Shown one piece after another: positions 44,811-51,918 of a stretch of 64,000 nucleotides of DNA (the stretch's first letter is position 1; every line of letters starts with the position of its first letter). Location of the stretch: positions 248,001-312,000 of the forward strand of contig DXIP01000023.1 in the NCBI GenBank assembly GCA_019112825.1, given 5' to 3'. Origin of the DNA: Alistipes excrementigallinarum. Its GTDB lineage: Bacteria > Bacteroidota > Bacteroidia > Bacteroidales > Rikenellaceae. A program made the position numbers and the translations under genes. A model generated the notes under the pieces. It saw only the letters and a list, made by a program, of their open reading frames with translations. It was not told the origin of the DNA and made no database searches.

Positions 44811-44886
44811 TGGTACCCCCCCAGGGGCTCGAACCCTGGACCCCAACATTAAGAGTGTCGTGCTCTACCAACTGAGCTAGAGAGGC
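44811..44886 (-). tRNA. tRNA-Lys (anticodon CTT)
   Basis: On the minus strand the 76-nt gene folds into a cloverleaf: acceptor GCCTCTC with GGGGGGT, D-arm GCTC/GAGC, anticodon stem CGACA/TGTTG with loop CTCTTAA (anticodon CTT), 5-nt variable loop and T-arm CAGGG-TTCGAGC-CCCTG. CCA is encoded. The acceptor stem uses three G-U pairs (1-72, 4-69, 6-67). A promoter lies upstream and a terminator directly downstream, so it is transcribed alone. Confidence 0.93.
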
Positions 44887-44911
44887 ATCAATCATTTCCT
44901 GATTGCGAGTG

Positions 44912-44919
44912 CAAATATA
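44912..44919 (-). promoter_or_regulatory. -7 promoter element of tRNA-Lys
   Basis: The minus strand reads TATATTTG, 25 nt upstream of the tRNA 5' end. Confidence 0.65.
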
Positions 44920-44980
44920 CGGCGAATTTTCATATCTCCAAAATATTTGCACGATTTTTTTTAAGAAAATGCATTTTTTT

Positions 44981-46279
44981 TCACTCCGTCACCACCAGGT
45001 CCGTGTTCCATTCACCCTCTGCTGCAGGGTAGATGACGGGCCGTTCGTCGCCCAACTGCTTCATTGTCAAGTATGAATCGTAGAGGTTGGTGCCGTTCGA
45101 CGAATTTTCGGCCAGCGAGAAGGCAATGACCGAGCAATGGCGCCGCGCCGAGTAGTAGCTGTCGGTTGTCCGCCCGATGTAGGCCCCCTTCCAGCGCGGG
45201 TCGTTGGTCGGGTTGCCCCCCTTGCGGCGCGAATTGCCGCTGCGGCTCGTGTTGAGCGGCGCCTGGGCGATGACCATAAGGCCCATCTCGTCGCATGTGT
45301 TGTAGAATCCCGGCACCTCGGCCCCCGCCTTGACGCGGAGCGTGTTGTAACCCTGCTCGCGCAGCAGGGCCAGCTCCTGCGGCTGGATGTAGGGGGCCAC
45401 CTCGGCCGTCCGCAGCGTGACGGGCTGCCCGTTCAGCAGCAGCCGTCCCTCGCGCCACTCCAGGGCGCGGAAGCCCACCTTCGCCTCGATATACTCGCCG
45501 TAGCGCCCCTCGTGCTGCGTGCGGAGCCGCAGCGTGTAGCGGGTCGGCAGTTCATCGCTCCAGAGCAGGTTCTTCGGAATCGGGGTCAGGAAGCGGAGCG
45601 TATCCTCGCGGCGCATATCGAGCGTCAGCTCCTTGTGGTCGAAGAGGACCTGTTCGCCCGACGGGGCGAGCACTTCGCAGTAGACGCGCGAGGTGCGGGG
45701 GTTGAGCGCCCCGCTCTTGACCACCACCGTAATCTCGGCCATGGCCGTCGTGTCGCTCAGCCACGTGCGCGCATAGTAGTCGCGGATGTACATCGTCGGC
45801 TGGCTCATGACCCACGTCTGACCGATGGCGGCCTGCGCGGACTCCTCGCGCCAGCTCTCGAGCGGAGCGAGGGGCGAGGGGTTGGAGAGCACCACCTCGA
45901 GCGTGTTGCGCCCTTCGTGGACGGCACGCGTGATGTTGAACTCGGCGGGGTTGCAGCTGTTGGCGTTATAGGCCACCTGCTTACCGTTGACGTAGACTTC
46001 GTAGTCGGCCGTCGCGGCCGAGATGTGGAAGAGCACCTGGCGATTGGCCCAGGCGAAGGGGACGGTGAAGGGGGTGGTGAAGCGGTTGCCCTCGCGTGTC
46101 CAGCCTTCGAGCCGCGTGAGGTATTTCGAGCTGCGCTCACCCGCCGTTGCCTCGGCCTGGGTGGGGTAGACGACCACCTCGCCGCGCGTTGCCTCCTTGC
46201 CGAAGGAGGCGGGGAGCTGCTGGGCGCGGAGCGTCGGCGTGAGCAAAAAAAGGGCTATGGTTGCAAGAAGAGTTCGCAT
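44981..46279 (-). CDS. GH2-like exported protein (beta-galactosidase fold, truncated barrel)
   Basis: A 432-residue exported protein, signal peptide MRTLLATIALFLLTPTLRAQ. It has a jelly-roll sugar-binding-like domain (about 50-165: PFAWANRQVLFHISAATADY, NPAEFNITRAVHEGRNTLEV), an Ig-like domain (about 170-290) and then a short, incomplete barrel-like segment (LALLREQGYNTLRVKAG, CDEMGLMVIAQAPLNT). GH2 enzymes have a full barrel with an NE acid/base motif; here the matching strand reads VIAFSLAENSSNG and the chain ends about 40 residues later. I think it is a GH2 relative that has lost catalysis or uses a different site. Similar proteins, as I recall, occur in other Bacteroidales. Confidence 0.72.
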   Translation of the reverse strand: MRTLLATIALFLLTPTLRAQQLPASFGKEATRGEVVVYPTQAEATAGERSSKYLTRLEGWTREGNRFTTPFTVPFAWANRQVLFHISAATADYEVYVNGKQVAYNANSCNPAEFNITRAVHEGRNTLEVVLSNPSPLAPLESWREESAQAAIGQTWVMSQPTMYIRDYYARTWLSDTTAMAEITVVVKSGALNPRTSRVYCEVLAPSGEQVLFDHKELTLDMRREDTLRFLTPIPKNLLWSDELPTRYTLRLRTQHEGRYGEYIEAKVGFRALEWREGRLLLNGQPVTLRTAEVAPYIQPQELALLREQGYNTLRVKAGAEVPGFYNTCDEMGLMVIAQAPLNTSRSGNSRRKGGNPTNDPRWKGAYIGRTTDSYYSARRHCSVIAFSLAENSSNGTNLYDSYLTMKQLGDERPVIYPAAEGEWNTDLVVTE

Positions 46280-46288
46280 GGGAATTCG

Positions 46289-46310
46289 TATATTTGTGCG
46301 CATAAAGATA
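46289..46310. promoter_or_regulatory. Overlapping opposed promoter elements (GH2-like gene and HSDR_N-type gene)
   Basis: TATATTTG at 46289-46296 on + serves the gene starting at 46331. TATCTTTA at 46303-46310 on - (last base off consensus) would serve the gene starting at 46279. The two elements are within 6 bp and their predicted starts of transcription nearly coincide. Confidence 0.5.
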
Positions 46311-46330
46311 CTAATTTTTTTGGAACTCCC

Positions 46331-46861
46331 ATGTTGCGGCCTCCCAAACTCAATTTCCCGCCCGTGAAGCTCCGCGCCCGCCGGCAGGGTGCGCAGACCG
46401 AGGTGTGGGATGAGTGGCGGGGGTGCTATCTGGTGCTGACGCCCGAGGAGTGGGTGCGCCGCCATCTGCTCGTCTTCCTTGTGGAGCGGTGCGGCGCCTG
46501 CGCCAAGCGCATCGTGCAGGAGTATCCCGTGCGGCTCAACGGGCAGCCGCAGCGGGCCGACGTGGTGGTGGTCGATGCGGCCGGACAGCCGCTGTTGCTG
46601 GCCGAATGCAAGGCCCCCGACGTGAAGCTCGACGGGCGTACGCTCGCCCAGGCCGTGCGCTACAACTCGGTGCTCGGCGCTCGCTACATCCTGCTCACCA
46701 ACGGCCTGACCCACTACTGCTACGCCTGCCATGACGGGCAGTGCCTGCCGCTCGGGGCCTTTCCCGACCTGAGCGATTCTTCGGACGACGCCTCGTGCGG
46801 GGCGCCGGAGGTGCCGGCAGCCGGCGCAAAGCCGGAAGAGCCCGGAAATCCGGTCCTCTGA
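46331..46861 (+). CDS. Stand-alone HSDR_N-type (PD-(D/E)XK) domain protein
   Basis: A 176-residue protein matching the N-terminal nuclease domain of type I restriction R subunits (HSDR_N family). Core motif: Asp77 in QRADVVVVD, then Glu92-Cys-Lys94 in LLLAECKAP, the D...ExK catalytic set. Further family features are EEWVRRHLLVFL and QAVRYNSVLGARYILLTNG. There is no helicase, HsdM or HsdS nearby, so it is not part of a restriction system here. Lone copies of this domain are, as I recall, common in Bacteroidetes and of unknown role. A Ser/Asp/Pro-rich tail follows the domain. Confidence 0.85.
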   Translation: MLRPPKLNFPPVKLRARRQGAQTEVWDEWRGCYLVLTPEEWVRRHLLVFLVERCGACAKRIVQEYPVRLNGQPQRADVVVVDAAGQPLLLAECKAPDVKLDGRTLAQAVRYNSVLGARYILLTNGLTHYCYACHDGQCLPLGAFPDLSDSSDDASCGAPEVPAAGAKPEEPGNPVL

Positions 46862-46908
46862 GGCCGACCGGGCGGAGTTGCCCCCCTCTTGAAGTTTGTC
46901 AGAAAAAT

Positions 46909-46931
46909 GCCTCCGCCGAGAAAGCGGAGGC
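46909..46931 (-). terminator. Terminator of the LytTR two-component operon
   Basis: Stem GCCTCCGC / GCGGAGGC with loop CGAGAAA; on the minus strand it runs into ATTTTTC. It is 112 bp after the response regulator stop. Confidence 0.75.
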
Positions 46932-47042
46932 GGGCGGTATGCCGGATGTCCGGTGTGCAGGTTGTCCGGCTGTTCCGTCGTCCGTCGGAGGTGCCGGCGA
47001 CTGTTGGAGGTGCCGGCGGTCGGTGCGAAGCCGGGCGGGCGG

Positions 47043-47783
47043 TCAGAGATTCCGGAACGTGCGGTCGATATAGGCCTGGAAGGCCTCCTTGTAGTTCTCC
47101 CCGATGGGGACATACTCCGTGTCGCTCAGATAGACGCGCCCCTTGACATAGGCCCGCGTGTACTTCAGATTGACGATGTAGGAGCGGTGCACCCGCATGA
47201 AGTGTTCCGAGGGGAGCGCCGCCTCCATGTTCTTGAGCCGGAAGAGGGTGGTGATGCTCGAACCGTCGGCCAGATGGAGCCGCACGTACTCCCCCTCGCT
47301 TTCAAGATAGACGATGTCGCTGATTTTCACCAGCGAAACCTTGTAGTCGGCCTTCACCGAGATATACTCCTTGTCCTTGGGCGCCGCCTCCGCTTCGGCC
47401 TCCGGAGCCGTGCGCTGGTTGTGGCGCAGCTCGTAGAGCTGGTTGGCCTTCGAGACCGAGCGGCTGAAGTCGGCGAAGCTGAAGGGCTTGAGCAGGTAGT
47501 CGACGGCGTCGAGCTTGAACCCCTCGACGGCATACTCCGAGTAGGCTGTCGTGAAGACCACCATCGGCCTCTGGGTGAGCGAGCGGACGAAGTCCACGCC
47601 GTTGAGGTCGGGCATGTTGATGTCGACGAAAATCAGGTCGACGCTGTGCGTGGCGAGAAACTCCTGTGCCTCGAGCGCGTCGTTGCACAGGGCTGCCAGC
47701 TCCAGATAGGGAATCTTGGCGATGTAGGCCTTGAGCTGTCGCAGGGCCAGCGGTTCGTCGTCGATGGCAAGACACTTAAGCAT
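47043..47783 (-). CDS. LytTR-family response regulator
   Basis: A 246-residue regulator. The receiver domain (1-120) has the acidic pair in AIDDEPLALRQLKAY, phospho-acceptor Asp54 (LIFVDINMPDLNG), Thr in VFTTAYSEYAVEGF and Lys in DYLLKPFSF. The C-terminal LytTR DNA-binding domain (about 145-246) shows ISDIVYLESEGEYVRLHLAD and FMRVHRSYIVNL. It overlaps the 3' end of the sensor kinase gene by 8 bp, so the two are translated together and form one signalling pair. Targets are unknown. Confidence 0.94.
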   Translation of the reverse strand: MLKCLAIDDEPLALRQLKAYIAKIPYLELAALCNDALEAQEFLATHSVDLIFVDINMPDLNGVDFVRSLTQRPMVVFTTAYSEYAVEGFKLDAVDYLLKPFSFADFSRSVSKANQLYELRHNQRTAPEAEAEAAPKDKEYISVKADYKVSLVKISDIVYLESEGEYVRLHLADGSSITTLFRLKNMEAALPSEHFMRVHRSYIVNLKYTRAYVKGRVYLSDTEYVPIGENYKEAFQAYIDRTFRNL

Positions 47784-48840
47784 GCAGGGTCGGGATTTCG
47801 AGTTGTACGGTATAGGTATCCGGCTGCTCGTCGATGTGCAGCGTGTAGTTGCGCGGGCCGTAGATGAGTTCGAGCCGCTTGCGGACGTTCTCCAGTCCGA
47901 TGCCCGTCGGGCGGTTGCCGCTCTCGGGGTTGCGGCTGTTGACGATGGTGCCCGTCACGCGCTCGGGGGTGCAGGCAATCTCGATGTGGATGAACGAGCG
48001 GCGGTTGTAGCTCACTCCGTGCTTGAAGGCGTTCTCGACGAAGACGATGAAAAGCAGCGGCGGAATCGAGACTCCGTCGGGCAGCGGGCGGGGGTAGTCG
48101 AGGCGAATCTCGACGTTGTCCGTATAGCGGATGCGCATCAGTTCGATGTAGTTCTCGAGGAACTGGATGTCGCGGCTGAGCGGGATGACCTCGCGTCCCG
48201 AGTCGTAGAGCACGTAGCGCATCATCTTCGAGAGCTCGATGACGGCATCCTTGGCGCACTCGGGGTCGATGTCAATCAGCGCGTGGATGTTGTTGAGCGT
48301 GTTCATGAAGAAGTGCGGGTTAATCTGGTACTTGAGGTAGTCCATCTCGGCCTGCATGTTCTGGCGCTTGAGCTCCTCCATCTCCTGCTCGTCGCGAATC
48401 GACTGGTACATGAGCTTGATGCCCGAGTTGGCGCCGGTCATGAAGAGCGCCAGCACGACGTTCCAGTAGAGCTCCAGGTCGGTGAACGACGCCTTGCGGT
48501 GCTCGTCGAAGGGCTCCTCCTCGGTGAAGAGCAGCGGGGTGGAGAAGTACTGGTCGTAGAGGTCCACGGCCCAGAAGACCGCGATGATGAAGAGCAGATT
48601 CACCACCAGGTAGAGCGCATAGCGGTGGCGGAGCATCAGCCGCGGGGCGATGATGGCGTTGTGGACGATGAAGACAATCAGGTAGGGGGCGATTTTGCGC
48701 CAGGCAATCAGCACGTTCTCCAGACTGATGTGCAGCTCGGACATCATCTGCGAGTTGAGCACCGGCACCAGAATGATGGCCAGCCAGACCATCACGTAGA
48801 GCAGGTTTTCGCCGATGGCTTGCTTTTTCGTGATTTTCAT
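47776..48840 (-). CDS. LytS/YehU-type sensor histidine kinase
   Basis: A 354-residue membrane kinase. The start is placed at ATG 48840 (MKITKKQAIGENLLYVMVWL); the longer open frame would include the intergenic repeat. Four membrane segments lie at about 12-28, 52-70, 74-93 and 125-143. The His_kinase domain has the phosphorylated His176 in LKYQINPHFFMNTLNNIHAL and the ATP-binding PPLLFIVFVENAFKHGVSY and GIGLENVRKRLELIYG. The signal sensed is unknown. A -7 element lies 4 nt before the start codon. Confidence 0.93.
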   Translation of the reverse strand: MKITKKQAIGENLLYVMVWLAIILVPVLNSQMMSELHISLENVLIAWRKIAPYLIVFIVHNAIIAPRLMLRHRYALYLVVNLLFIIAVFWAVDLYDQYFSTPLLFTEEEPFDEHRKASFTDLELYWNVVLALFMTGANSGIKLMYQSIRDEQEMEELKRQNMQAEMDYLKYQINPHFFMNTLNNIHALIDIDPECAKDAVIELSKMMRYVLYDSGREVIPLSRDIQFLENYIELMRIRYTDNVEIRLDYPRPLPDGVSIPPLLFIVFVENAFKHGVSYNRRSFIHIEIACTPERVTGTIVNSRNPESGNRPTGIGLENVRKRLELIYGPRNYTLHIDEQPDTYTVQLEIPTLHA

Positions 48841-48844
48841 GCCG

Positions 48845-48852
48845 TAAAGATA
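48845..48852 (-). promoter_or_regulatory. Candidate -7 promoter element of the sensor kinase operon
   Basis: The minus strand reads TATCTTTA (consensus TAnnTTTG with a final G-to-A change), 4 nt before the ATG at 48840. No TTTG is seen at the usual -33 distance. Confidence 0.4.
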
Positions 48853-48892
48853 GCGATTATTCCGCAAAAAACGGACCGTCCGTCCCTGGGGC

Positions 48893-49082
48893 GGAGGTCC
48901 GTTGTATAAGTGCATTGCCGCACGGGGCGCGGGGTGAGGTCCGTTGTATAAGTGCGTTGCCGCGCGGATTGTCCGGGGGCCGTTGTCGCATTGCCGCACG
49001 GGTGCGGGGCGGAGGTGCGTTGCAGCGCCGTGCCGTACGGATTATCCGGGGCGGTTTTAGCGTTGCCGCACGGGTGCGGGGC
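48893..49082. repeat. Degenerate tandem repeat with two alternating units
   Basis: About five units of 31-43 bp. Shared pieces are GGTCCGTTGTATAAGTGC (two copies near 48896 and 48938) and TTGCCGCACGGGTGCGGGGC (48991 and 49063). It fills the spacer between the acyl-CoA synthetase stop (49087) and the kinase promoter. Confidence 0.65.
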
Positions 49083-49086
49083 GGGG

Positions 49087-50784
49087 TCAGTCGAGCAGCG
49101 CCGTGGTGTAGAGGTAGCGCTTGATGCTCCGCTTGGGGGTCTTTTCGAACTCGGTGGGGTAGATGGTAATCGAGTTGACGCGTTCGTAGGCCGCCAGCAG
49201 CGTGTTGAGCTCCTTGAGGTTGTTCTCCATGATGGCGGGCAGGTCGTTCTTGTCGACCCCCTCCTTCTCGGCCTGCTCGTAGTCGGGCACCACCAGCGCC
49301 CGCAGGCGGCCGTTCCCCGAGTCGAGCACCAGCGATTCGAGCACCAGGTACATGTTGTTGAGCTTGTCCTCAATCTCCTCGGGGTAGATGTTCTGGCCGT
49401 TGCCGCCGAGAATCATCGTCTTCGAGCGGCCGCGGATGTAGAGCGTGCCGTCGGGGTCCATCGTCCCCATGTCGCCCGTGTGGAGCCATCCGTCGGGGGT
49501 GAGCACCTTGTTCGTATCCTTTTCGTTCTTGTAGTACCCCTTCATGACGTTCTCGCCCTTAACGAGAATCTCGCCGGCCGTATGTTCGGGGTCGGGCGAG
49601 TCGATTTTCACCTCGAGGAAGCCATGGAGGTAGCGGCCGCACGAGCCCGCCTTGAACTCGTTGTCGGGGGTGAAGCTGATGAGCGGCGCGCACTCGGTCA
49701 TGCCGTAGCCGATGGTGATGGGGAAGTGTATTTTCATGAGGAACGACTCGGTCTCCTGGTTCATCGGGGCACCGCCTACGATGAAAATCAGCACGTTGCC
49801 GCCGAATGCCTCCATCAGCTTGCGGCGGATGACCGAATGGATGGCCGAGTTGAGCAGCGGAATCTTCATGGCAATCGACATGGGACCCTTTTCGAGCAGC
49901 GGGAGCACCTGCTTGCGGTAGACCTTCTCGAGAATCATCGGCACGCAGCAGATGATGGTGGGCTTGACCTCGGCCATCGCCTCGAGCAGAATCTTGGGCG
50001 AGGGGATGCGGCCCAGCAGCGTGATGTGGCCGCCGACGGCCAGCGGTGCCAGGAAGTCGAAGGCGCAGCCGTAGGCGTGGGCCAGCGGCAGGAACGAGAG
50101 CGTGCGGCCGCCCCGCTGGAAGTAGCGGGTCTGCGTGCGGGTGTTGAGCGCCGTCATGGCGAAGAGGACGTTGCCCGTGAGGTTGTTGACCGTCAGCATG
50201 ACCCCCTTCGAGTAGCCCGTGGTGCCCGACGTGTAATTGAGCAGGATGACCTGGTCGTTGGGTATGTCGGGGTACCTGATGTCGTCGATGCTGAATCCGC
50301 GCGGATACTTCGAGCGGTAGTTCTTGACGATGTTGCTCTGGAACTTGCTCAGCGACTTGCCGTCGCGCTCGTAGATGACGTGGAAGTCGGTGAGCGAGAA
50401 GACCGCCTCAATCTGGCGAATCTGGTCCTCCTCGATGTTGTCCCAGTAGTTGTCGCCCAGGAAGAGCAGGCGGCTCTCCGAGTGGTTGATGATGTGGATG
50501 ATGTCGGCCGGGGTGAAGTCCTGGAGGATGGGAACGATGACCGCGCCGTAGGTGATGGTTCCGATATAGGTGATGCACCACCGCGGGTTGTTGCGTCCTA
50601 CCAGGGCGATTTTGTCGCCGCGCTTGATGCCTGCCTTCTTGAAGAGCAGGTGTAGCTTGGCAATCTCCTTGGCCATCTCGTAGTAGGAAAACTCCTCTTT
50701 CTTGAAGTAGTCGGTCAGAGCGGCCATCTCACGATTCTCGCGGAAGCTCTGTTCGTAAATCTTAATCAGGTTCTCTTGTAACAT
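49087..50784 (-). CDS. AMP-dependent long-chain acyl-CoA synthetase
   Basis: A 565-residue ANL-superfamily ligase that activates fatty acids to acyl-AMP and then acyl-CoA. The AMP-binding P-loop is ILLNYTSGTTGYSKGV, followed by the A5 motif ITIGYGMTECAPL, the A7-A8 region GWLHTGDMGTMDPDGTLYIR and GRSKTMILGGNGQNIYPEEI. The C-terminal lysine region (EFEKTPKRSIKRYLY) is present. The order fits a cytoplasmic enzyme that reactivates free fatty acids for phospholipid synthesis, matching the adjacent plsY. Chain-length preference is not readable. Confidence 0.93.
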   Translation of the reverse strand: MLQENLIKIYEQSFRENREMAALTDYFKKEEFSYYEMAKEIAKLHLLFKKAGIKRGDKIALVGRNNPRWCITYIGTITYGAVIVPILQDFTPADIIHIINHSESRLLFLGDNYWDNIEEDQIRQIEAVFSLTDFHVIYERDGKSLSKFQSNIVKNYRSKYPRGFSIDDIRYPDIPNDQVILLNYTSGTTGYSKGVMLTVNNLTGNVLFAMTALNTRTQTRYFQRGGRTLSFLPLAHAYGCAFDFLAPLAVGGHITLLGRIPSPKILLEAMAEVKPTIICCVPMILEKVYRKQVLPLLEKGPMSIAMKIPLLNSAIHSVIRRKLMEAFGGNVLIFIVGGAPMNQETESFLMKIHFPITIGYGMTECAPLISFTPDNEFKAGSCGRYLHGFLEVKIDSPDPEHTAGEILVKGENVMKGYYKNEKDTNKVLTPDGWLHTGDMGTMDPDGTLYIRGRSKTMILGGNGQNIYPEEIEDKLNNMYLVLESLVLDSGNGRLRALVVPDYEQAEKEGVDKNDLPAIMENNLKELNTLLAAYERVNSITIYPTEFEKTPKRSIKRYLYTTALLD

Positions 50785-51097
50785 GGTCGTATCTGTTTCG
50801 GTCTGCGGAACCCTCCCCGTGGGGCCGGTTCGCTCGACAGGGGGTCAGCGGGGACGCGGTCTGCCCGCGTGCTCCGATTGCGGAGCATCGTCTCTGCCGG
50901 CTCCGGTTTTGTCGCCCCGGGCGCTGCATCCGCGGCCGGGCGAGCCTTCCGCGCGCGGTTGCGCCTGTTTCGGGCCTACCTTGTCTGATTGCGTTCGCGC
51001 GCGCATGCGCGCGTGCGCGTTGAGGCGTTTTTCACGCCGGAGCGTGCCGCATGATGCAGTCATGCTGCAAACGGAGTGCCGCACGCTGCACGCCGGC
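50785..51097. other. 313-bp spacer with an alternating CG-rich palindrome
   Basis: It lies between the plsY stop and the acyl-CoA synthetase start. I see no gene and no TAnnTTTG match. It contains the alternating pyrimidine-purine run at 50996-51020 and a small hairpin GCATGA-TGCAG-TCATGC around 51050-51067. Confidence 0.5.
50996..51020. repeat. 25-nt alternating pyrimidine/purine tract with 16-bp palindrome
   Basis: From 50996 to 51020 every step alternates C/T with G/A. The part 50998-51013 (CGCGCGCATGCGCGCG) is a perfect palindrome. Such tracts can adopt Z-DNA or a cruciform; no function is shown. Confidence 0.7.
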
Positions 51098-51775
51098 TCA
51101 CGCCTGCGGCGGCGTCTGGTCCTCGTGGGGCGGTCGGGGTTTCCAGATGTAGATTTTCGATTCGGTGCCGTGGAGCAGCCGCTCGATGTTCTTGCGGTGG
51201 GTGACGAGCAGCAGTACGGCAATGACGAACGAGAAGACGACGAAGGGCACCGAGTCGTTCACCTTGGGCGAGATGAGCGTGAAGACGGGGAAGCAGCAGC
51301 CCGCCACCATCGACGAGAGGGAGACGTAGTGCGAAATCATCAGCACGACGAGCCATACGCCGAAGCAGAGCAGCGCCACCGGGGGGTAGATGCCCGTGAT
51401 GGCCCCCACCAGCGTGGCAACCCCCTTGCCGCCGCGGAATCCGGCGAAAATCGGGAAGATGTGGCCCAGCACGGCGGCGATGACGGCGGCAATCTTCAGA
51501 TTGATGAGGTCGTTGTCACCGACGTGGACGTCGTATTTGAGCATCTCGAAAATCGTCACGGCCAGAAATCCCTTCAGGAAGTCGAGCGCGAAGACCGGAA
51601 GGGCGGCGCGCTTGCCCAGCACGCGGAGCATGTTGGTCGTTCCGGCGTTTTTCGAGCCGTGCTCGCGGATGTCGATGCCGTAGTATTTCTTGCCAATCCA
51701 CACGGCACTCGGAATCGAGCCGAGCAGATAGGCAATGATTATCATGGTGATGGCGCAGTAGTATGTCAATATCAT
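51098..51775 (-). CDS. plsY: Glycerol-3-phosphate acyltransferase PlsY
   Basis: Transfers an acyl group from acyl-phosphate to glycerol 3-phosphate, the first step of phospholipid synthesis (with PlsX). The 225-residue integral membrane protein has AYLLGSIPSAVWIGK at the start, IREHGSKNAGTTNMLRVLG (the catalytic block) and FPIFAGFRGGKGVAT. It ends in a basic cytoplasmic tail. It lies in the same orientation as the acyl-CoA synthetase gene with a 313-bp gap. Confidence 0.95.
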   Translation of the reverse strand: MILTYYCAITMIIIAYLLGSIPSAVWIGKKYYGIDIREHGSKNAGTTNMLRVLGKRAALPVFALDFLKGFLAVTIFEMLKYDVHVGDNDLINLKIAAVIAAVLGHIFPIFAGFRGGKGVATLVGAITGIYPPVALLCFGVWLVVLMISHYVSLSSMVAGCCFPVFTLISPKVNDSVPFVVFSFVIAVLLLVTHRKNIERLLHGTESKIYIWKPRPPHEDQTPPQA

Positions 51776-51803
51776 GGTCGGTTCGTTTTGCGGGGTGATA
51801 ATG

Positions 51804-51811
51804 CAAATTTA
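51804..51811 (-). promoter_or_regulatory. -7 promoter element for plsY
   Basis: The minus strand reads TAAATTTG, 28 nt before the plsY start. Confidence 0.65.
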
Positions 51812-51885
51812 ATAAAATTTTCGGGAAACGGAAGCCCCGGTCGAAAAATCCGCCTGCGGGAGCTGGCAAATTCGGCGGATTTGAG

Positions 51886-51893
51886 TAACTTTG
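51886..51893 (+). promoter_or_regulatory. -7 promoter element for the YitT gene
   Basis: TAACTTTG, exact TAnnTTTG match, 25 nt before the ATG at 51919, divergent from the plsY promoter. Confidence 0.65.
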
Positions 51894-51918
51894 CGCTACA
51901 TCTAAAAATTGACCTGAT

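Noticed and set aside
46331..46861. Part of a type I restriction-modification or defence island
   Set aside because: Neighbours are a GH2-like gene and a LytS/LytTR pair; no HsdM, HsdS, helicase, integrase or other defence gene is in the window.
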